64,000 nucleotides of DNA, taken from assembly GCF_905404315.1 (NCBI RefSeq), contig NC_066286.1, positions 1,991,501 through 2,055,500 on the forward strand, written 5' to 3'. Shown here in pieces: positions 11,760 through 22,789 of this stretch. The stretch is from Leptidea sinapis (taxonomy: Eukaryota; Arthropoda; Insecta; Lepidoptera; Pieridae). Position numbers and translations under genes: made by a program. Under the pieces are notes generated by a model, which was not told the origin of the DNA, did not search any database, and worked only from the letters and a program-made list of their open reading frames with translations. Numbering within the stretch: the stretch's first letter is position 1; each line of letters opens with the position of its first letter.

Positions 11760-11906
11760 GGGCTCCGAAAGCAGTCGGGCCCCAGATTCCTGAGTCTGTC
11801 ACCAGTCGCCGTCATAACATCCTTCAGTCAAGTTTTCAGTTTAGCTTTCAGCTCCCTTGCAGTCGCACGCCGACACTAGTGCAGCACGGACGCTAGGCGA
11901 GCCGTC
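11760..11906 (+). promoter_or_regulatory. GC-rich 5' UTR / core promoter region of exon A
   Basis: The stretch is clearly richer in G and C than the surrounding DNA, is free of recognised repeats, and leads directly into exon A. Two arthropod initiator-like motifs (TCAGT at 11824 and 11836) lie 70-85 bp before the ATG. No TATA box is evident at the expected distance and no convincing downstream promoter element was seen. The start site is inference. Confidence 0.4.
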
Positions 11907-11934
11907 ATGATCCTGGGAGCGGATATCTTTACAG
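11907..11934 (+). CDS. Exon A, candidate first exon coding part (MILGADIFT)
   Basis: Within a short GC-rich island an ATG at 11907 opens nine codons, MILGADIFT, ending in phase 1 at a perfect donor (cag|gtaagt). If spliced directly to exon C (26.3-kb intron) the frame stays open (GAT, Asp). If spliced to exon B the frame stops after three further codons (GGC ATG ATA TGA), and translation would have to start at 35499 instead, making MILGADIFTGMI an upstream ORF. So exon A is either an alternative coding first exon or a 5' leader. The upstream UTR probably begins near 11824-11840, where two TCAGT initiator-like motifs occur. Confidence 0.55.
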
Positions 11935-12640
11935 GTAAGTTAAATTTAATTATAAAATATATAAGTTTAATATAAGAAAAAAACTCTTTCATACAACTTT
12001 ATTAAAAAATAATTAACTTTAATTTTGATATTAAAAATAGAATAAAACTTATTTCTAAAATGTCTAATGACCATTAATTTAACGAGTATAATATTTAAAT
12101 TTAAAATAGCATTAATGAAGAAATACCTTAACATTCATTTAATTTTTTTTGGTTTATATTTTTTAAATACTTTCAAAACATGTCCGAATACTTTAGAAAT
12201 AATTTAAGGGTTTTTTTTATTTGAAAAGAGATTATAAATTCAGTATTCGAAATGACTTAAGAAAACTACTTATTATAAAATATAAAATTATAATTACATA
12301 TGGCCATCATTTTCAAGTTTTATAAGTATTTACTGTATAAATGTTAAATTTGTATAAAATTTAGTATAACAAAAGTTAATTTAACTAGACAGCTTTTAAT
12401 GGTAAGCTTAATTTTATGTTGAAAAATAAATAAGATGTTGACGGCTCAACATATTATGTACATGATAAGTCTATCTATTGCACAGAATATTGTGTGTGGC
12501 TAGCGGTTTTATTAGTATAAATTGTGTTCACATTTATAAAACTAAAATGAGATATCCTTAGGTTTAAAAACCAAGACGAAAACAGTATATAATTTTGTAG
12601 AATCAATAACCGTCTCCTGTTTTCCCGAACCGGTATGATT
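11935..12640. other. Start of intron 1, no recognised element
   Basis: Very AT-rich, no supported ORF or repeat. Long early introns often hold enhancers, but nothing specific is visible. Confidence 0.45.
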
Positions 12641-12649
12641 TAGGGACCT

Positions 12650-12785
12650 TCAAGAAAAAATCAGAATCCCATCTTAAAGGCCGGCAACGCATCTCTTGAC
12701 ACCTGTTGATGTGGATGTCCATGGGCGGTTGCCTCACCACTCCCCATGCCGTGAACCTCTTGCCCGCTTACCCCCTCTTTTATTT
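12650..12785 (+). mobile_element. LINE 3' coding tail scrap
   Basis: aaggccggcaacgcatctct followed by gatgtccatgggcggttgcc and cttgcccgcttacccc: the typical last coding part of a lepidopteran Jockey-type LINE, in decayed form. Confidence 0.55.
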
Positions 12786-12788
12786 ATA

Positions 12789-13139
12789 TCTTAATATATA
12801 TAAATTACGTGACACGTTGTTTGTCCGCGATGGACTCCTAAACTAATGAATGGATTTTACTCGGGATTACTTCATTGAGTGTAGTTTGGTCCAACTTGAG
12901 AGATAGGATAGTTTTTATTTCGATTTGGGACCCATAATTATTTTTATTTTCAATATTTGTTTGTATGGATATTTTAGTGACGCACGGTTTGACAGTTCCG
13001 CTGTGAAACAATTTCATTATAACAACAGGGAGCATATTTTACGAGATAATTTGTTGTGTAATGAAATATTATTGACAAATTCATAAAAAAACAGTATTAT
13101 ATTTATTATGTACAGAACAACATCTGAAGGGTTAGCTAG
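12789..13139 (+). mobile_element. Helitron-like non-autonomous element, type 3
   Basis: TCTTAATATATATAAATTAC at the 5' end, gaagggttagctag at the 3' end, with A before and T after. About 350 bp, closely similar to 7243-7608 and 44272-44622. Confidence 0.75.
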
Positions 13140-13259
13140 TATTATATATAAAGTAACATTTAGAAAAAATGATGCTATTTTTACCTCTTCAGATTGAGCA
13201 TATCATTGAAATGAAATTTGAAGCTCGGTGTCACAATAGGTGTAACCGTTGACTCTTAC

Positions 13260-13440
13260 TATGGAGCCTCCGGTTCGTTGCCCGTCCGCCACGTACCAAT
13301 GTGTGTTTGGTTTTCGAATTCATATGTACGTTTATTTGACGGCTACGCTCTTGTGATTCCTCTGGTTATTTACCATCAGATGACCCCTATGCTCTTTTAT
13401 CCTATGCTCTTTTATCCTCTTTCATAAAAAATAAATAAAA
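13260..13440 (+). mobile_element. LINE 3' tail scrap
   Basis: gacggctacgctcttgtgat, ttatttaccatcagatgacc and a tcataaaaaataaataaa tail match the usual 3' end of a LINE. A 14-bp unit (tatgctcttttatcc) is locally duplicated. Confidence 0.5.
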
Positions 13441-13494
13441 ATGCAATCTTTCATTCATTAGTCGAATATTGAAATGATCGGCAGCGTATTGTTA

Positions 13495-13639
13495 CTTAGT
13501 ACCTGGACGACCGAGCCTTGCTCGGTTTTTTAAGAGTGTACAAAACTGGATTGGAGTGGATTCGAACCGGGGTCTTCTGCTTTCCGGATCACCCAATGTC
13601 TCATCTGAGCTATTATAGTCTTGTAACTTGTAACTGTCT
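13495..13639 (-). repeat. tRNA-derived SINE (family S1), minus strand
   Basis: On the minus strand it reads an A-box-like tagctcagatgagaca and a B-box ccggttcgaatcc, followed by acaaaactcttaaaa... Homologous to the plus-strand copy at 29118-29245. A folded functional tRNA is not supported. Confidence 0.62.
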
Positions 13640-14770
13640 TCTGACCCGAACAACTATCGTCCTGTGTCGGTTTTGCCGACCCTTAGTAAAATTTTTGAAA
13701 AAATAATTTTAAGCCAAATGCTTACTTACTTTAACTCTCATAAGTTACTTCATTTGAAACAATTTGGCTTTACTAGGGGACGTTCAACAACGGATGTAGG
13801 TGTTGAGCTGATCAAGAATATTTTTGATGCCTGGGAGGAATCGCAGAATGCACTTGGCATCTTCTGTGATTTATCTAAGGCTTTTGATTGTGTTCAACAT
13901 TCAACGCTGGTCAGGAAGCTACACCACTATGGCATAAAAGGAACTGCGCTCGATCTTCTGACTTCATATTTAAACAATAGAATTCAGAGGGGCGACGTGA
14001 ATGGCAGGAGATCTCTTGGGACTCCTCTCAGTATGGGGGTACCACAAGGGTCTATTCTTGGACCGTTCCTCTTTCTTATCTATATAAATGATCTTCCTAA
14101 TCTCAAAGAGAAAAAACATAAGGTAGTATTGTTTGCGGATGACACTTCACTGATTTTCAAAGTGAAAAGAAACCAAGCTATGTATGACGAAGTGAACGAT
14201 ATTTTATCTGAAATCGTGTACTGGTTTAGCGCTAATAACCTATTGTTAAATAGCAAGAAAACTAAATACATTAAATTTACCATACCAAATGTCAAGAATG
14301 TAAATGCAAATGTTTTGTTAAACGGAGAGGTGATAGAACCGGTGGAATCTGCTATATTTCTTGGCATAACTCTAGATTCCAAATTACAATGGGGCCCCCA
14401 TATTGAAGGATTGGCGAACAGACTTAGTTCTGCAGCATACGCGGTTAAAAAGATTAGACAATTAACTGACATAGATACGGCGCGACTAGTATACTTTAGT
14501 TATTTCCATAGTATTATGTCCTATGGTATATTGCTATGGGGCAACGCTGCCGATATTAATACAATATTTGTGCTGCAGAAGAGGGCTATTCGCGCTATTT
14601 ATAACCTAGGAATTAATCCTAGACAATCATTGAGAGCAAAATTCAAAGAAATTAACATCTTGACTGTTGCTTCTCAATATATTCTTGATAGCACATAAGT
14701 GAATTTGCCAGAAATTGTCATAATCATAATGTTAACACCAGGAACAGACATGAATTAGCTACATTCATGG
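13640..14770 (+). mobile_element. CR1/Jockey-like LINE reverse transcriptase (family L-A), intact RT core
   Basis: One open frame of about 350 codons from the SINE junction to the stop at 14696-14698. Motifs in order: SDPNNYRPVSVLPTLSKIFEK (start, 13640), TRGRSTTD, FCDLSKAFDCVQH (palm motif A with catalytic Asp), MGVPQGSILGP (motif B), LFADDTSL (motif C, both Asp intact), FLGITLDSKLQWGPHI (thumb), SYGILLWG. It is cut on the left (no endonuclease, no ORF1) and loses frame after YILDS, where the family normally continues EFARNCHNHNV; that text follows in another frame at about 14701. It shares the minus-strand ORF shadow only by chance. Best-preserved RT in the window, but still 5'-truncated and therefore non-autonomous. 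Confidence 0.85.
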
Positions 14771-14935
14771 AAATGACACATGTCAAATGCCAAAAAATAT
14801 TTTTCTTATTGAATCTACCGCTACTTCGTAAAGGGAAAGCTAATGAGAAGAAGTAGCCAGAAACTTATTGCCACTCTTTTATATTATGATTTACATTTTC
14901 TTCGACTTACAAATCATATAATAACTTCCAAAGAA
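14771..14935 (-). mobile_element. LINE 3' scrap
   Basis: Reverse strand reads aaaagagtggcaataagttt then ctggctacttcttc, the familiar gtttcttg...ttcttctc 3' motif of lepidopteran LINEs. Confidence 0.35.
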
Positions 14936-14944
14936 CTGAAGCAG

Positions 14945-15085
14945 AGCCCTCGGCAACAGGATCATCCTGCCACCACAAGCAGCGCCCGTTCACGAGCATG
15001 ACGCATAAGCCAGCCATCGCCTCCCTCAACCATATGTTAGGGAAGGGGACGACCCGTCCCATGTCACCGCCACAAGCATATATAC
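14945..15085 (-). repeat. Dispersed repeat family R4 (TCATGCTCGTGAACG), minus strand
   Basis: Contains ccacaagcagcgcccgttca and cgagcatgacg. Related plus-strand segments occur at 16550-16645, 30830-30985 and 61560-61665. Confidence 0.5.
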
Positions 15086-15580
15086 AAGAATTACTTAAAG
15101 ATATAAGATTTATTGATAGTTGATACTTCGTGATCACCAAACCATTAAATTCTACTATAAACACCAAATTAAAGTAACATCAACTTAAGTAAAGTTACGA
15201 TGTAACTTCAGAGGTTGACCTCCAGTGACCGCAAAGGTGAAAGACCTTTAAAATACAGCTTTTAAGGGTTTTAAGGCTTTACTTATATGATTGGATGAAA
15301 AAATAATATCAAAATTCTTTAAAGGTTGAATACATAACAATATATTTAATAACAACGGGCAACCATTTATTGTTTTTTGTACAGAACGAATAATAATTAA
15401 CTTTTCTAAAATTAAATTTGAACCGCCGTCCCTTGCATAAAGACCCTGTTTCTTTATGATTGAATTACAAATGTATACAGACTTTTCTATATACTTGTAG
15501 AATAAGTCGATGTTAATAGCCTAATAGGAGTTAAAGTATGCAAATGCCGTTTTATTGTAATAGGCACTTCGAACTGACAT
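15086..15580. other. Unassigned spacer
   Basis: No supported feature. Confidence 0.45.
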
Positions 15581-15584
15581 AGAA

Positions 15585-16205
15585 CCTTACTGGTGTGAGA
15601 TTTTTAAGAGAAACTTCTTCACATGGTACCTATGTAGTTCTTCTCTTAAAAAATGTGTAACGTTCGAGTATCGACTTTCAGTTGTTTTTTTTATTCAGCT
15701 TAGACACTTTGACTTGCGATAAAAAGTGGATTCTTTACGATAACCGTAAGCGAAAAATGTAATGGCTGACTCCAGGTAAAATTCCACAACAGTGACCTAA
15801 AGTAAAGTTTTCCAATAAAAAGGAAATGGTACCTGTTTGGTGGTCTCAGCATGGTGTCATTCACTATAGCTTTCTCCAATCTGGTCAAGCAATAACGGCA
15901 GATGTCTACTGTGTCGAACTCCGAACTACGATAGCAAAACTAGCAGTGAAACCGCCTCGACTCATAAATCGATCTTCACCATTATTGCTTCACGTTTACA
16001 CGATACCTCTACAGCACAGCAGAAGCCGTTTTTATCCTACAGGAACTGCTCCGTATCCGCCATACCTTTCTCCAACAGACTACCAATTTTTCCGTGATTT
16101 GGACAATTTTCAATGCGATAAAAAGTTTCCTTCTCAGGAGGAGTACAAAATGCTTCCACACAGTTTGTTGAATCTAGATCACCACAATTCTATCGCAAAG
16201 GCATA
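15585..16205 (+). mobile_element. Mariner-type transposase relic
   Basis: Left part 15585-15700 resembles 54220-54345 (gagatttttaagagaaact, tattcagcttagaca). Then KKWILYDN-like text at 15720, VWWSQHGVIHYSFLQSGQAITADVYC at 15835, LINRSSPLLLHVY at 15961 and PPYLSPTDYQFFRDLDNF at 16051. HDNARPH is degraded to HVYTIPL, removing the second catalytic Asp, and the first (CDEKW) is degraded too. TDYQFF retains the third-Asp region. Many frame breaks. Confidence 0.75.
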
Positions 16206-16549
16206 AATGGCCGTCCTATTAGATGGCAGCGCTATGATGTTTTCCTCTTCTGTCACTAAATGGCGCTCTTTCGACGCCATACAAATCGGAGTTAACTTTT
16301 ACTCGATCAAAAAGGTTAAACATCTCACACTTGGCACTTGCTTGGCACTCTATTCTTTCAGTTATTATTTATTGTTCAGTTTTCAAAACTAAATTTAATT
16401 TTAGAGTTCGTAAAATCTTATGAGACTGCGCAATAATTAATTAATGATTATCAATACTTTAACTGAAATAATTTGTTAGTAGAGGGTATTATGTAAGTTC
16501 CTTATTGTATAATATGTAGATAAACATTTTTTTTATTTGGTTGAGTTTT
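16206..16549. other. Downstream flank of the mariner relic
   Basis: No supported feature. Confidence 0.4.
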
Positions 16550-16645
16550 CGTGACAGGCTTCGTCATGCTCGCTTAAATGCTATTGCTTGTGACGGTGAC
16601 GTGGGGCGGGTCGTTCCCTTCCCTAAATTTTGTTGATGACCCTGT
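16550..16645 (+). repeat. Dispersed repeat family R4
   Basis: gacaggcttcgtcatgctcg ... gtgacggtgacgtggggcgg; related to 14945-15085 reversed. Confidence 0.45.
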
Positions 16646-17219
16646 TACCAGAAACTCTGCTCCTTGTTTTAAAAATTAAAGTAATTTTTTATAATCGCTA
16701 ATATAACGCTCGCATAATCCCTTTATTTATTTACAATCTGTGTGCATAGATGCATATGTACTCAATAACTCAGAGTGTTTTTACTTATTCTCTAGACTCT
16801 ATTCTCTAGACTCTAACAGTGTTTTTACTTATTACAACACTTATTTTTTTTTTACTAACTCGTGTAAGGCGTTCGGTATTTGACGTTTGAGTAATTTTGT
16901 TGCATCACTTTACGTATATTGTATTTAATTGAAATGATTTGTAAAACGATGAAGCTATAAATATTGATTTAAAAGAGTGGCAATCACTTCCTTGCCAATT
17001 CTCAATAAAGCTCAACCTTTTCAATCGTTTTTTTTTTAACCAAAATGGTGGTAAATGTATAAAGAAAAGAAAACTTTTAACATTCGTAAATGTCATTTGA
17101 CCTACATGAATTAATTGATATTGATTTAATTTTAATAGTATACAGATGGATTCCAAAGAGGATGAAAATACTCTATATTCAAAAAAAAGCGCGTACACCT
17201 TCCCTATAACGAATTATAA
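16646..17219. other. Unassigned spacer with a local direct repeat
   Basis: At 16780-16835 a unit containing agtgtttttacttatt and ctctagactctattc is partly duplicated. No gene supported. Confidence 0.4.
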
Positions 17220-17710
17220 TCAGGCTAACTTTGAACAGAAGCGAACAGTTGCTTAAAACGTAGTTGGAGTTCGGCTTTTTCCGTTTTTTACAAAATTATA
17301 GCCGTCATCTGTCAATCTATCAATGACTGCACGTTTCATACAATCGCTTTTTTAAGAGAGTTTTGCTAGGCTGATGGGCTCGAGTGGAGGGAGAGAAAGA
17401 AATATTATGAAATTAATATTAAGATTGACGGATAATACTCATAATTCTTATATCGCAAACAGACGTCCGCGTCGTAAAGGCGCAAGGTAACGGAAATTAG
17501 AAACATCGAGGAAATTAATAATAAACTTGTTTATAGCTTCATAAAGCCATCTGTCAAATGACAACACAGAGAGGAGAGATGAAATAAAAATCATTCACTT
17601 CGCCTTCACCAATGTAAAAATCTAATGCTAAAAAATAATGCTGTTTTATAACGCCTAGCAAAATTTTAATAGCAGAGTTTTTCGTATCAACGTTTGCTCT
17701 ACGATTTTGT
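17220..17710. repeat. Possible decayed inverted-repeat element
   Basis: Partly complementary segments: gttttgctaggc near 17361 and gcctagcaaaatttt near 17655; also catctgtcaa at 17305 and 17548. Ends not defined. Weak. Confidence 0.3.
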
Positions 17711-18180
17711 TTAGGGACCCGGTATCCTTTTTACTTATAAAATTTTATGATAGTCCATTGAATAGATATGGCGGCAAGCCTAAATCGCACTCTCGAATTA
17801 ATAACAGACCAGTTGATCCATTGGTTTCGTACGAGTTATACACAATAAATGAAATAAATACGACAAAACTATAATTATAGACGGCATAAGTATCTTAAAT
17901 TACAAATACAATAAAATATTATTTGATTATACCCACTTTCAACAGATTGATTGTTATTTATTTATTTATTTATAGGACAACCAGTAGTTGTTACATTCTA
18001 ATACGCTTGAAATATATCAAATATTAACAAATAATGAGTTGAATGTACAACAAATTAAGGTATCACAACAAGAAAACAATAAAAGTTATTTTTTGGATAA
18101 TATTTTATGACTTGAAAATATTTTTTCTATCATTCTTTTATATGTAAAAGCTAGAGTTTCCCGCTATTAACACTATTTTT
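17711..18180. other. Unassigned spacer
   Basis: Contains ttatttatttatttat at about 17954; otherwise nothing recognised. Confidence 0.4.
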
Positions 18181-18182
18181 AA

Positions 18183-18300
18183 TGGCAATAAGGAAAGAGA
18201 AGAGCAGTACGTTCAGCTGATGGTAATTTATACTCCCTGCCTATTACAATGCAGTGCCGCTCAGGAGCCTTGAAAATCCCCACCCGTAGCATCAAGTAAC
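18183..18300 (+). repeat. Partial copy of the GGCGCC-hairpin repeat (R1)
   Basis: ataaggaaagagaagagcag, gttcagctgatggtaattta and attacaatgcagtgccgctc match the left third of the 39300-39605 copy. Confidence 0.6.
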
Positions 18301-18714
18301 ATAATATAAAAGTTCTTGTAGTTCGATGATAACTTTGATCGATGTTTGAATAATACGTTCAAACCAATTCTGGTTGGAAATTTGCATGTTAATGTATATT
18401 ATATATATTTTTTTAGTTTTTTCATTCTCTTCTTTTAGAAGTTACAGGGGGGGGACACATTTTAACACTTGGGAAGTATCTCTCGCGCAAACTATTTAAT
18501 TTAGAAAAAAATGGTAGTAGAAACTTCAATATCATATTTTATAGAACTATCCATAGATCCAACCCCTCACGTGTGGGAGAAACCCATAGGTTTTGATGAA
18601 AAAAAAAAATGAGGAACCGTAAAAAAGCCGACTTATTAGCAGACAAAAAATATTAAAATTAAGACCTTCAGTTCTCATTTGTTAATTTAAATCGCATATT
18701 ATCTTAAAGCACAG
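18301..18714. other. Unassigned spacer
   Basis: No supported feature. A G9-like run is at 18448. Confidence 0.4.
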
Positions 18715-18717
18715 TAA

Positions 18718-19525
18718 CAGCCGTTTTCAATAAACTATCTATCCTTTGTTAAACTTATTAGAGGTAGACAAATCTATCCTTTTACGCTTACTTATATTTC
18801 AATAACCTATCGACAGATAGAATTGGACTATAACTAATAATATAACTATATTGGACATAACTATAGATTGATAAGATCTTGTCACTAACGGCCGTTTTCA
18901 ATTACCTATCTATCCTTAGTTTAACTTACTAAAGGTAGACAAAACTATCCTTTTACGATTAGTTACATTTCAATAACCTATCGACAATAGCATTGGACTT
19001 TAACTAATAATATAAATAAATTGGACATTGGACAACTATGATAGATAAGATCTTGTCATTAACGGCCGTTCCCAATATATTATCTACAGATAGAGATAAA
19101 TTACTACCTTCTACTGTCAGTACTTAGCTGTCAATAATCTGACGCTGTTCCAATATACCCGATAAGTCATTCTTATCGCCTCATATTGGGACGCTTCAAT
19201 TTTAATTTCCATACAAACTTCTATCGCTGGTGCGTCGTCCCATTGACAGACAGCATGTACCGATAAGGTGAGATACCGTCAATAATTTTACTGGGACAGA
19301 AAAGTCAACGATAGTTACGATGTTTATCTCTAGTAAGAGATAGACTGAATATTGGGAACGGCCGTAAAGGTAGAGAAAACTATCCTTTTACGCTTACTTA
19401 CATTTCAATAACCTATGGACAGATAGCATTGGACTTTAACTAACAATATAACTATATTGGACATTACTATGGATAGATAGATAGCAATTTATCCGTAACA
19501 AGAGATACGTTATTGAAAACGACCG
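18718..19525. mobile_element. MITE-A tandem cluster (TWA target sites)
   Basis: Three head-to-tail partial units. Unit 1 starts CAGCCGTTTTCAATAA at 18718 after TAA; unit 2 starts CGGCCGTTTTCAATTACC at 18899 after TAA; unit 3 ends TTATTGAAAACGACCG at 19525 followed by TAA. All share tatctatcctt, aggtagacaaaactatcc and acctatcgac blocks. Units 1 and 2 lack a right inverted end, and unit 3 lacks its left end; MITE-B (19063-19364) sits between units 2 and 3. No coding capacity. A further unit-A scrap is at 57183-57235. Confidence 0.72.
19063..19364. mobile_element. MITE-B, PIF/Harbinger-like, 3-bp TAA target duplication
   Basis: 302 bp, left end CGGCCGTTCCCAATAT, right end ATATTGGGAACGGCCG, near-perfect inverted repeats, flanked by TAA at 19060-19062 and 19365-19367. 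A second copy is at 62474-62759. The TWA duplication and short non-coding body fit the PIF/Harbinger superfamily (family assignment is inference). Confidence 0.8.
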
Positions 19526-19540
19526 TAAGTCGTTAAAAAC

Positions 19541-19940
19541 AACCGACTTCAAAACCACTATTCCAAAACAATAGATATAATGTGCCCTAAAAAGTATAAA
19601 AATAATTGCGTATTTTTATACAATCTAATTAATCTAATTCTAGATACGATTTTATTTTTTTTTGAAATCGGTGTCCTTCCACCGCCACCCGTTCTCGCCT
19701 CTCACCTCCTCACGACTCAAGCACATCTCACCTATAACTATGTATATAGTAACAAACCTATCTTGGCTGACACCGACTCAGCAAAGATGGCCATATTACA
19801 ATGGGACCACACGGAAAGCACCAGCTTTCAAATAAAAAAAGAATTATCAAAATCAGTTCACCCAGTCAAAAGTTTTGAGGTAACAAACATAAAAAAACAT
19901 ACCGACGAATTGAGAACCTCCTCCTTTTTTGAAGTCGGTT
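19541..19940. mobile_element. AACCGACTTC-type MITE, complete 400-bp copy
   Basis: Left end aaccgacttcaaaaccac and right end ccttttttgaagtcggtt are inverted repeats for about 15 bp. The body contains caatctaattaatctaattc, cacgactcaagcacatctca and gaattgagaacctcctcc. Related: 8133-9440 (reversed), 54629-55713 (half copy), 57610-57712 (right end). Confidence 0.75.
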
Positions 19941-20375
19941 AAAAATACAAATATGGTACTATATTTACTTGTATTAGTGTTATTATCAGTAATAACGTCA
20001 TTGTTACAGAGTAGTACAGTTTAATGTGTAGCGGGGAAGGACATTACAGGCTCCAGGACATAATGGTTGAGAAAAGAGGACTACATCCGACGATATCAGA
20101 CCAGACACGTTCTTACGATGGACAATGTCGGATTAACAGTTATATTCTCGTGTTTATCTTGAATTCAGTAACTGTCGTTAAATGAATCCCTATATACAAG
20201 AATACTTTTCTTAAACATAGACATAAGCGAAGATATATGTAAGTGTAATAAAAGCCAGTTAAAAAGAACTTTTGCTCATTTAAAAAAAATATCAAATAGC
20301 AACTTTAATTACTATTAGCTACTACGTCGAATTTAATCGGAAATTTAAAATTGAATATTTCACTTTTATTAAATA
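19941..20375. other. Unassigned spacer
   Basis: No supported feature. Confidence 0.4.
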
Positions 20376-20725
20376 CTAGCTGACCCGGCAAACGTTGTTT
20401 TGCCATATAAAGTATAATTCACGCGATAGTTTTATAAGTAATAAAATATTGCCTATATTATAGCCTGTACATCATTTTGTTCTATTATCAATAGTTTTTG
20501 CAGCGCATGCAAAAATAGGTTTTCGATTTTACACCTTGTGTTACAAAATAGCAATTTTATTACGGATCCCTAATTTTGAAAAAAAAAACATAGCCTATAG
20601 CCTTCCTTGATAAATGGACTACCCAACACTGAAAGAATCATTCAAATCAGACCAGTGGTACCAGAGATTAGCGCGTTCAAACAAACAAACAAACACTGCA
20701 GCTTTATAATATTTATATTAAATAT
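20376..20725 (+). repeat. Dispersed repeat R2 (CTAGCTGACCCGGC), about 345 bp
   Basis: Starts actagctgacccggcaaacg, carries gttttgccatataaagtata and agcctatagccttcc, ends after (AAAC)n with cactgcagctttataatatt. Copies at 22301-22641 and 59244-59596 are almost identical, so the family was active recently. Class uncertain: 3' end resembles RTE tails. Confidence 0.72.
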
Positions 20726-20799
20726 TAATACTTTATAATAAATTTAGATAAAAATAATACAAAATAACTGTCTCTTTCTCGCGAAACAAAAATATATAT

Positions 20800-20994
20800 G
20801 GAGCTTAGATTAAGGATTGGTCTCCGCTGCGCTCCAACTAGATATCGCAGTGTCGCAAAGTGCGGCAACGAACACTCTAGCCAGTCTCGAACAATGTTTG
20901 TTAATACTTGAACTAAAATGGCGGGTTGCGTAATAAAACTTCGTAAAAGTAATACTACAAGGAATAAGAATGATTCTGGGATCACATATCATCA
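20800..20994 (+). pseudogene. THAP-domain first exon copy 2 with donor site retained
   Basis: A leader homologous to 6345-6497 is followed by ATG at 20918. The 25 whole codons read MAGCVIKLRKSNTTRNKND then SGITYH, and end at a good donor (atca|gtaagt, 20994/20995). This fits the start of a THAP C2CH zinc finger: first ligand Cys4 present, a xGITYH segment near where the conserved His region begins. Position 9, expected Cys (C-x4-C), is Arg (CGT, one base from TGT). No following exon was found in the downstream sequence. Likely a dead copy of a THAP-containing transposon or multicopy gene. Confidence 0.5.
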
Positions 20995-22300
20995 GTAAGT
21001 ATTTTGTATTTTATTAATTTCAATGTAAAATAACACGAAGCGGATGTTGTAAAATTTGAAAGATGTCATTGAGTGTCAAGATGCCACGCACACGAGTTAT
21101 AGTAATTCATTGTACTTATTTGTTGGATGCACTGACCACTACTATATATACCACTGGACTGGCGGCTGTCAAAGTACTTTTGTGCCTGTTTGATATTCGC
21201 CATTTTGGCGCTGTGGGCTATGTAGCGAGAGTCTGCGGTACTATAACTAGTGATGACAACCTCAGCAAACATCGATAGATGGTGGGAGACTATTTACAAA
21301 AAAATTGCATACTTTATTACTTTGATTCTTGAAGTATAAAAAACAGGGAAAACAAATGAAATTAATTCAAAATGCAAAAATACTTCAGAGTATTGTACGT
21401 TCCTTCGCAGCCATTTGTATTATACGTTAAAATTAGTTATTTGGACACTCGTGAGTGGCGCTTCAAAGAGGCACAAAAAATTTGCTTTCAAACATATGGA
21501 ACAGCCTGTCCAGTGGTATTTATAAAGGTCAGTGTTGATGCGATTATTAATTATGACAGTATTCAAGACCATCATGTTCACGAAGCATCCTTATACAAAC
21601 AATGAATTCAAGTTGTAAAGGTTGATGCATCCAATATACTATAATTCATATTTATACAGTTTATTTTTCATTACTTTTTATTTAATATATATTTTTTAAA
21701 ACGCTTTTAACTAACATATTTAATATATTAGATGCAGCACCTTACAAACTAATTTGTTTTGTATATTACAGACATTGTAAAATATAATGTAATCTGTGTA
21801 ATCACGAGCTCTACTTTTTCTGAACATATGGTAGATTTAGTAATTTAAAAGAAATATATTGACGAATAAAAGGCGCTTAGTTTTCTTAATTGACTTTGAA
21901 TTTCATGAAAAAAAATTGGCAAACGTGTACAATTATTCATAATTCTTATGAAACAGTTAACATTTAACAATGGCTTGAGTAACAATGGTACTTTATCGAT
22001 ACCTTCAGAATTGATAGCGCCCAGCTCGTCTCGATTCCCTCAAGATTTCAATTAAGTTTACACTGGCGAGGTATTTTCAAGTGAAAATAATTAATAGTTC
22101 TCAATGTTATCTCTCTTCTTTAATTAACTCCTTACAATGAGCTTAAGATTCATTGATTTTGAGAAAGGATGCTTCTTTTGGGCCTGTGTGAATTAGATTT
22201 TATGAACATGCGTTACGATGAAGAGAGACCTACATATATATTAATAGGGGTTTGGCTGTATGATAATGATATGAACAACGTTTCCATATCAATATAATAT
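20995..22300. other. Unassigned region with short open frames on both strands
   Basis: A 68-codon minus-strand frame at 21272-21066 and a 77-codon plus-strand frame at 21372-21605 are not recognised and lack supporting context. No repeat termini seen. Confidence 0.35.
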
Positions 22301-22641
22301 ACTAGCTGACCCGGCAAACGTTGTTTTGCCATATAAAGTATAATTCACGCGATAGTTTTATAAGTAGTAAAATATTGCCTATATTATAGCCTGTACATAA
22401 TTTTGTTCTATTGTCAATAGTTTTTGCAGCGCACGCAAAAATAGGTTTTCGATTTTACACCTTGTGTTACAAAATAGCAATTTTATTACGGATCCCTAAT
22501 TTTGAAAAAAAACGTAGCCTATAGCCTTCCTCGATAAATGGACTACCCAACACTGAAAGAATAATTCAAATCGGACCAGTAGTACCAGAGATTAGCGCGT
22601 TCAAACAAACACTGCAGCTTTATATTTATATTAGTATAGAT
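22301..22641 (+). repeat. Dispersed repeat R2, second copy
   Basis: Same start actagctgacccggcaaacg and an end cactgcagctttatatttat then attagtatagat as 20376-20725, with only scattered differences. Confidence 0.72.
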
Positions 22642-22789
22642 AAGACACATATAATTTTTATTCCTCAGCAACCCAATAATATATCGTTGGAAGGGATAGA
22701 AAGCTATACAGGATCAAACATGTCTCATTGAATTACATTGAAAATATGAATAATATGAAATACATGTATAATGGACGTCCTTTTTGAAC

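Noticed and set aside
14080..14472. 130-codon minus-strand frame
   Set aside because: Lies wholly antisense to the LINE RT ORF at 13640-14698.
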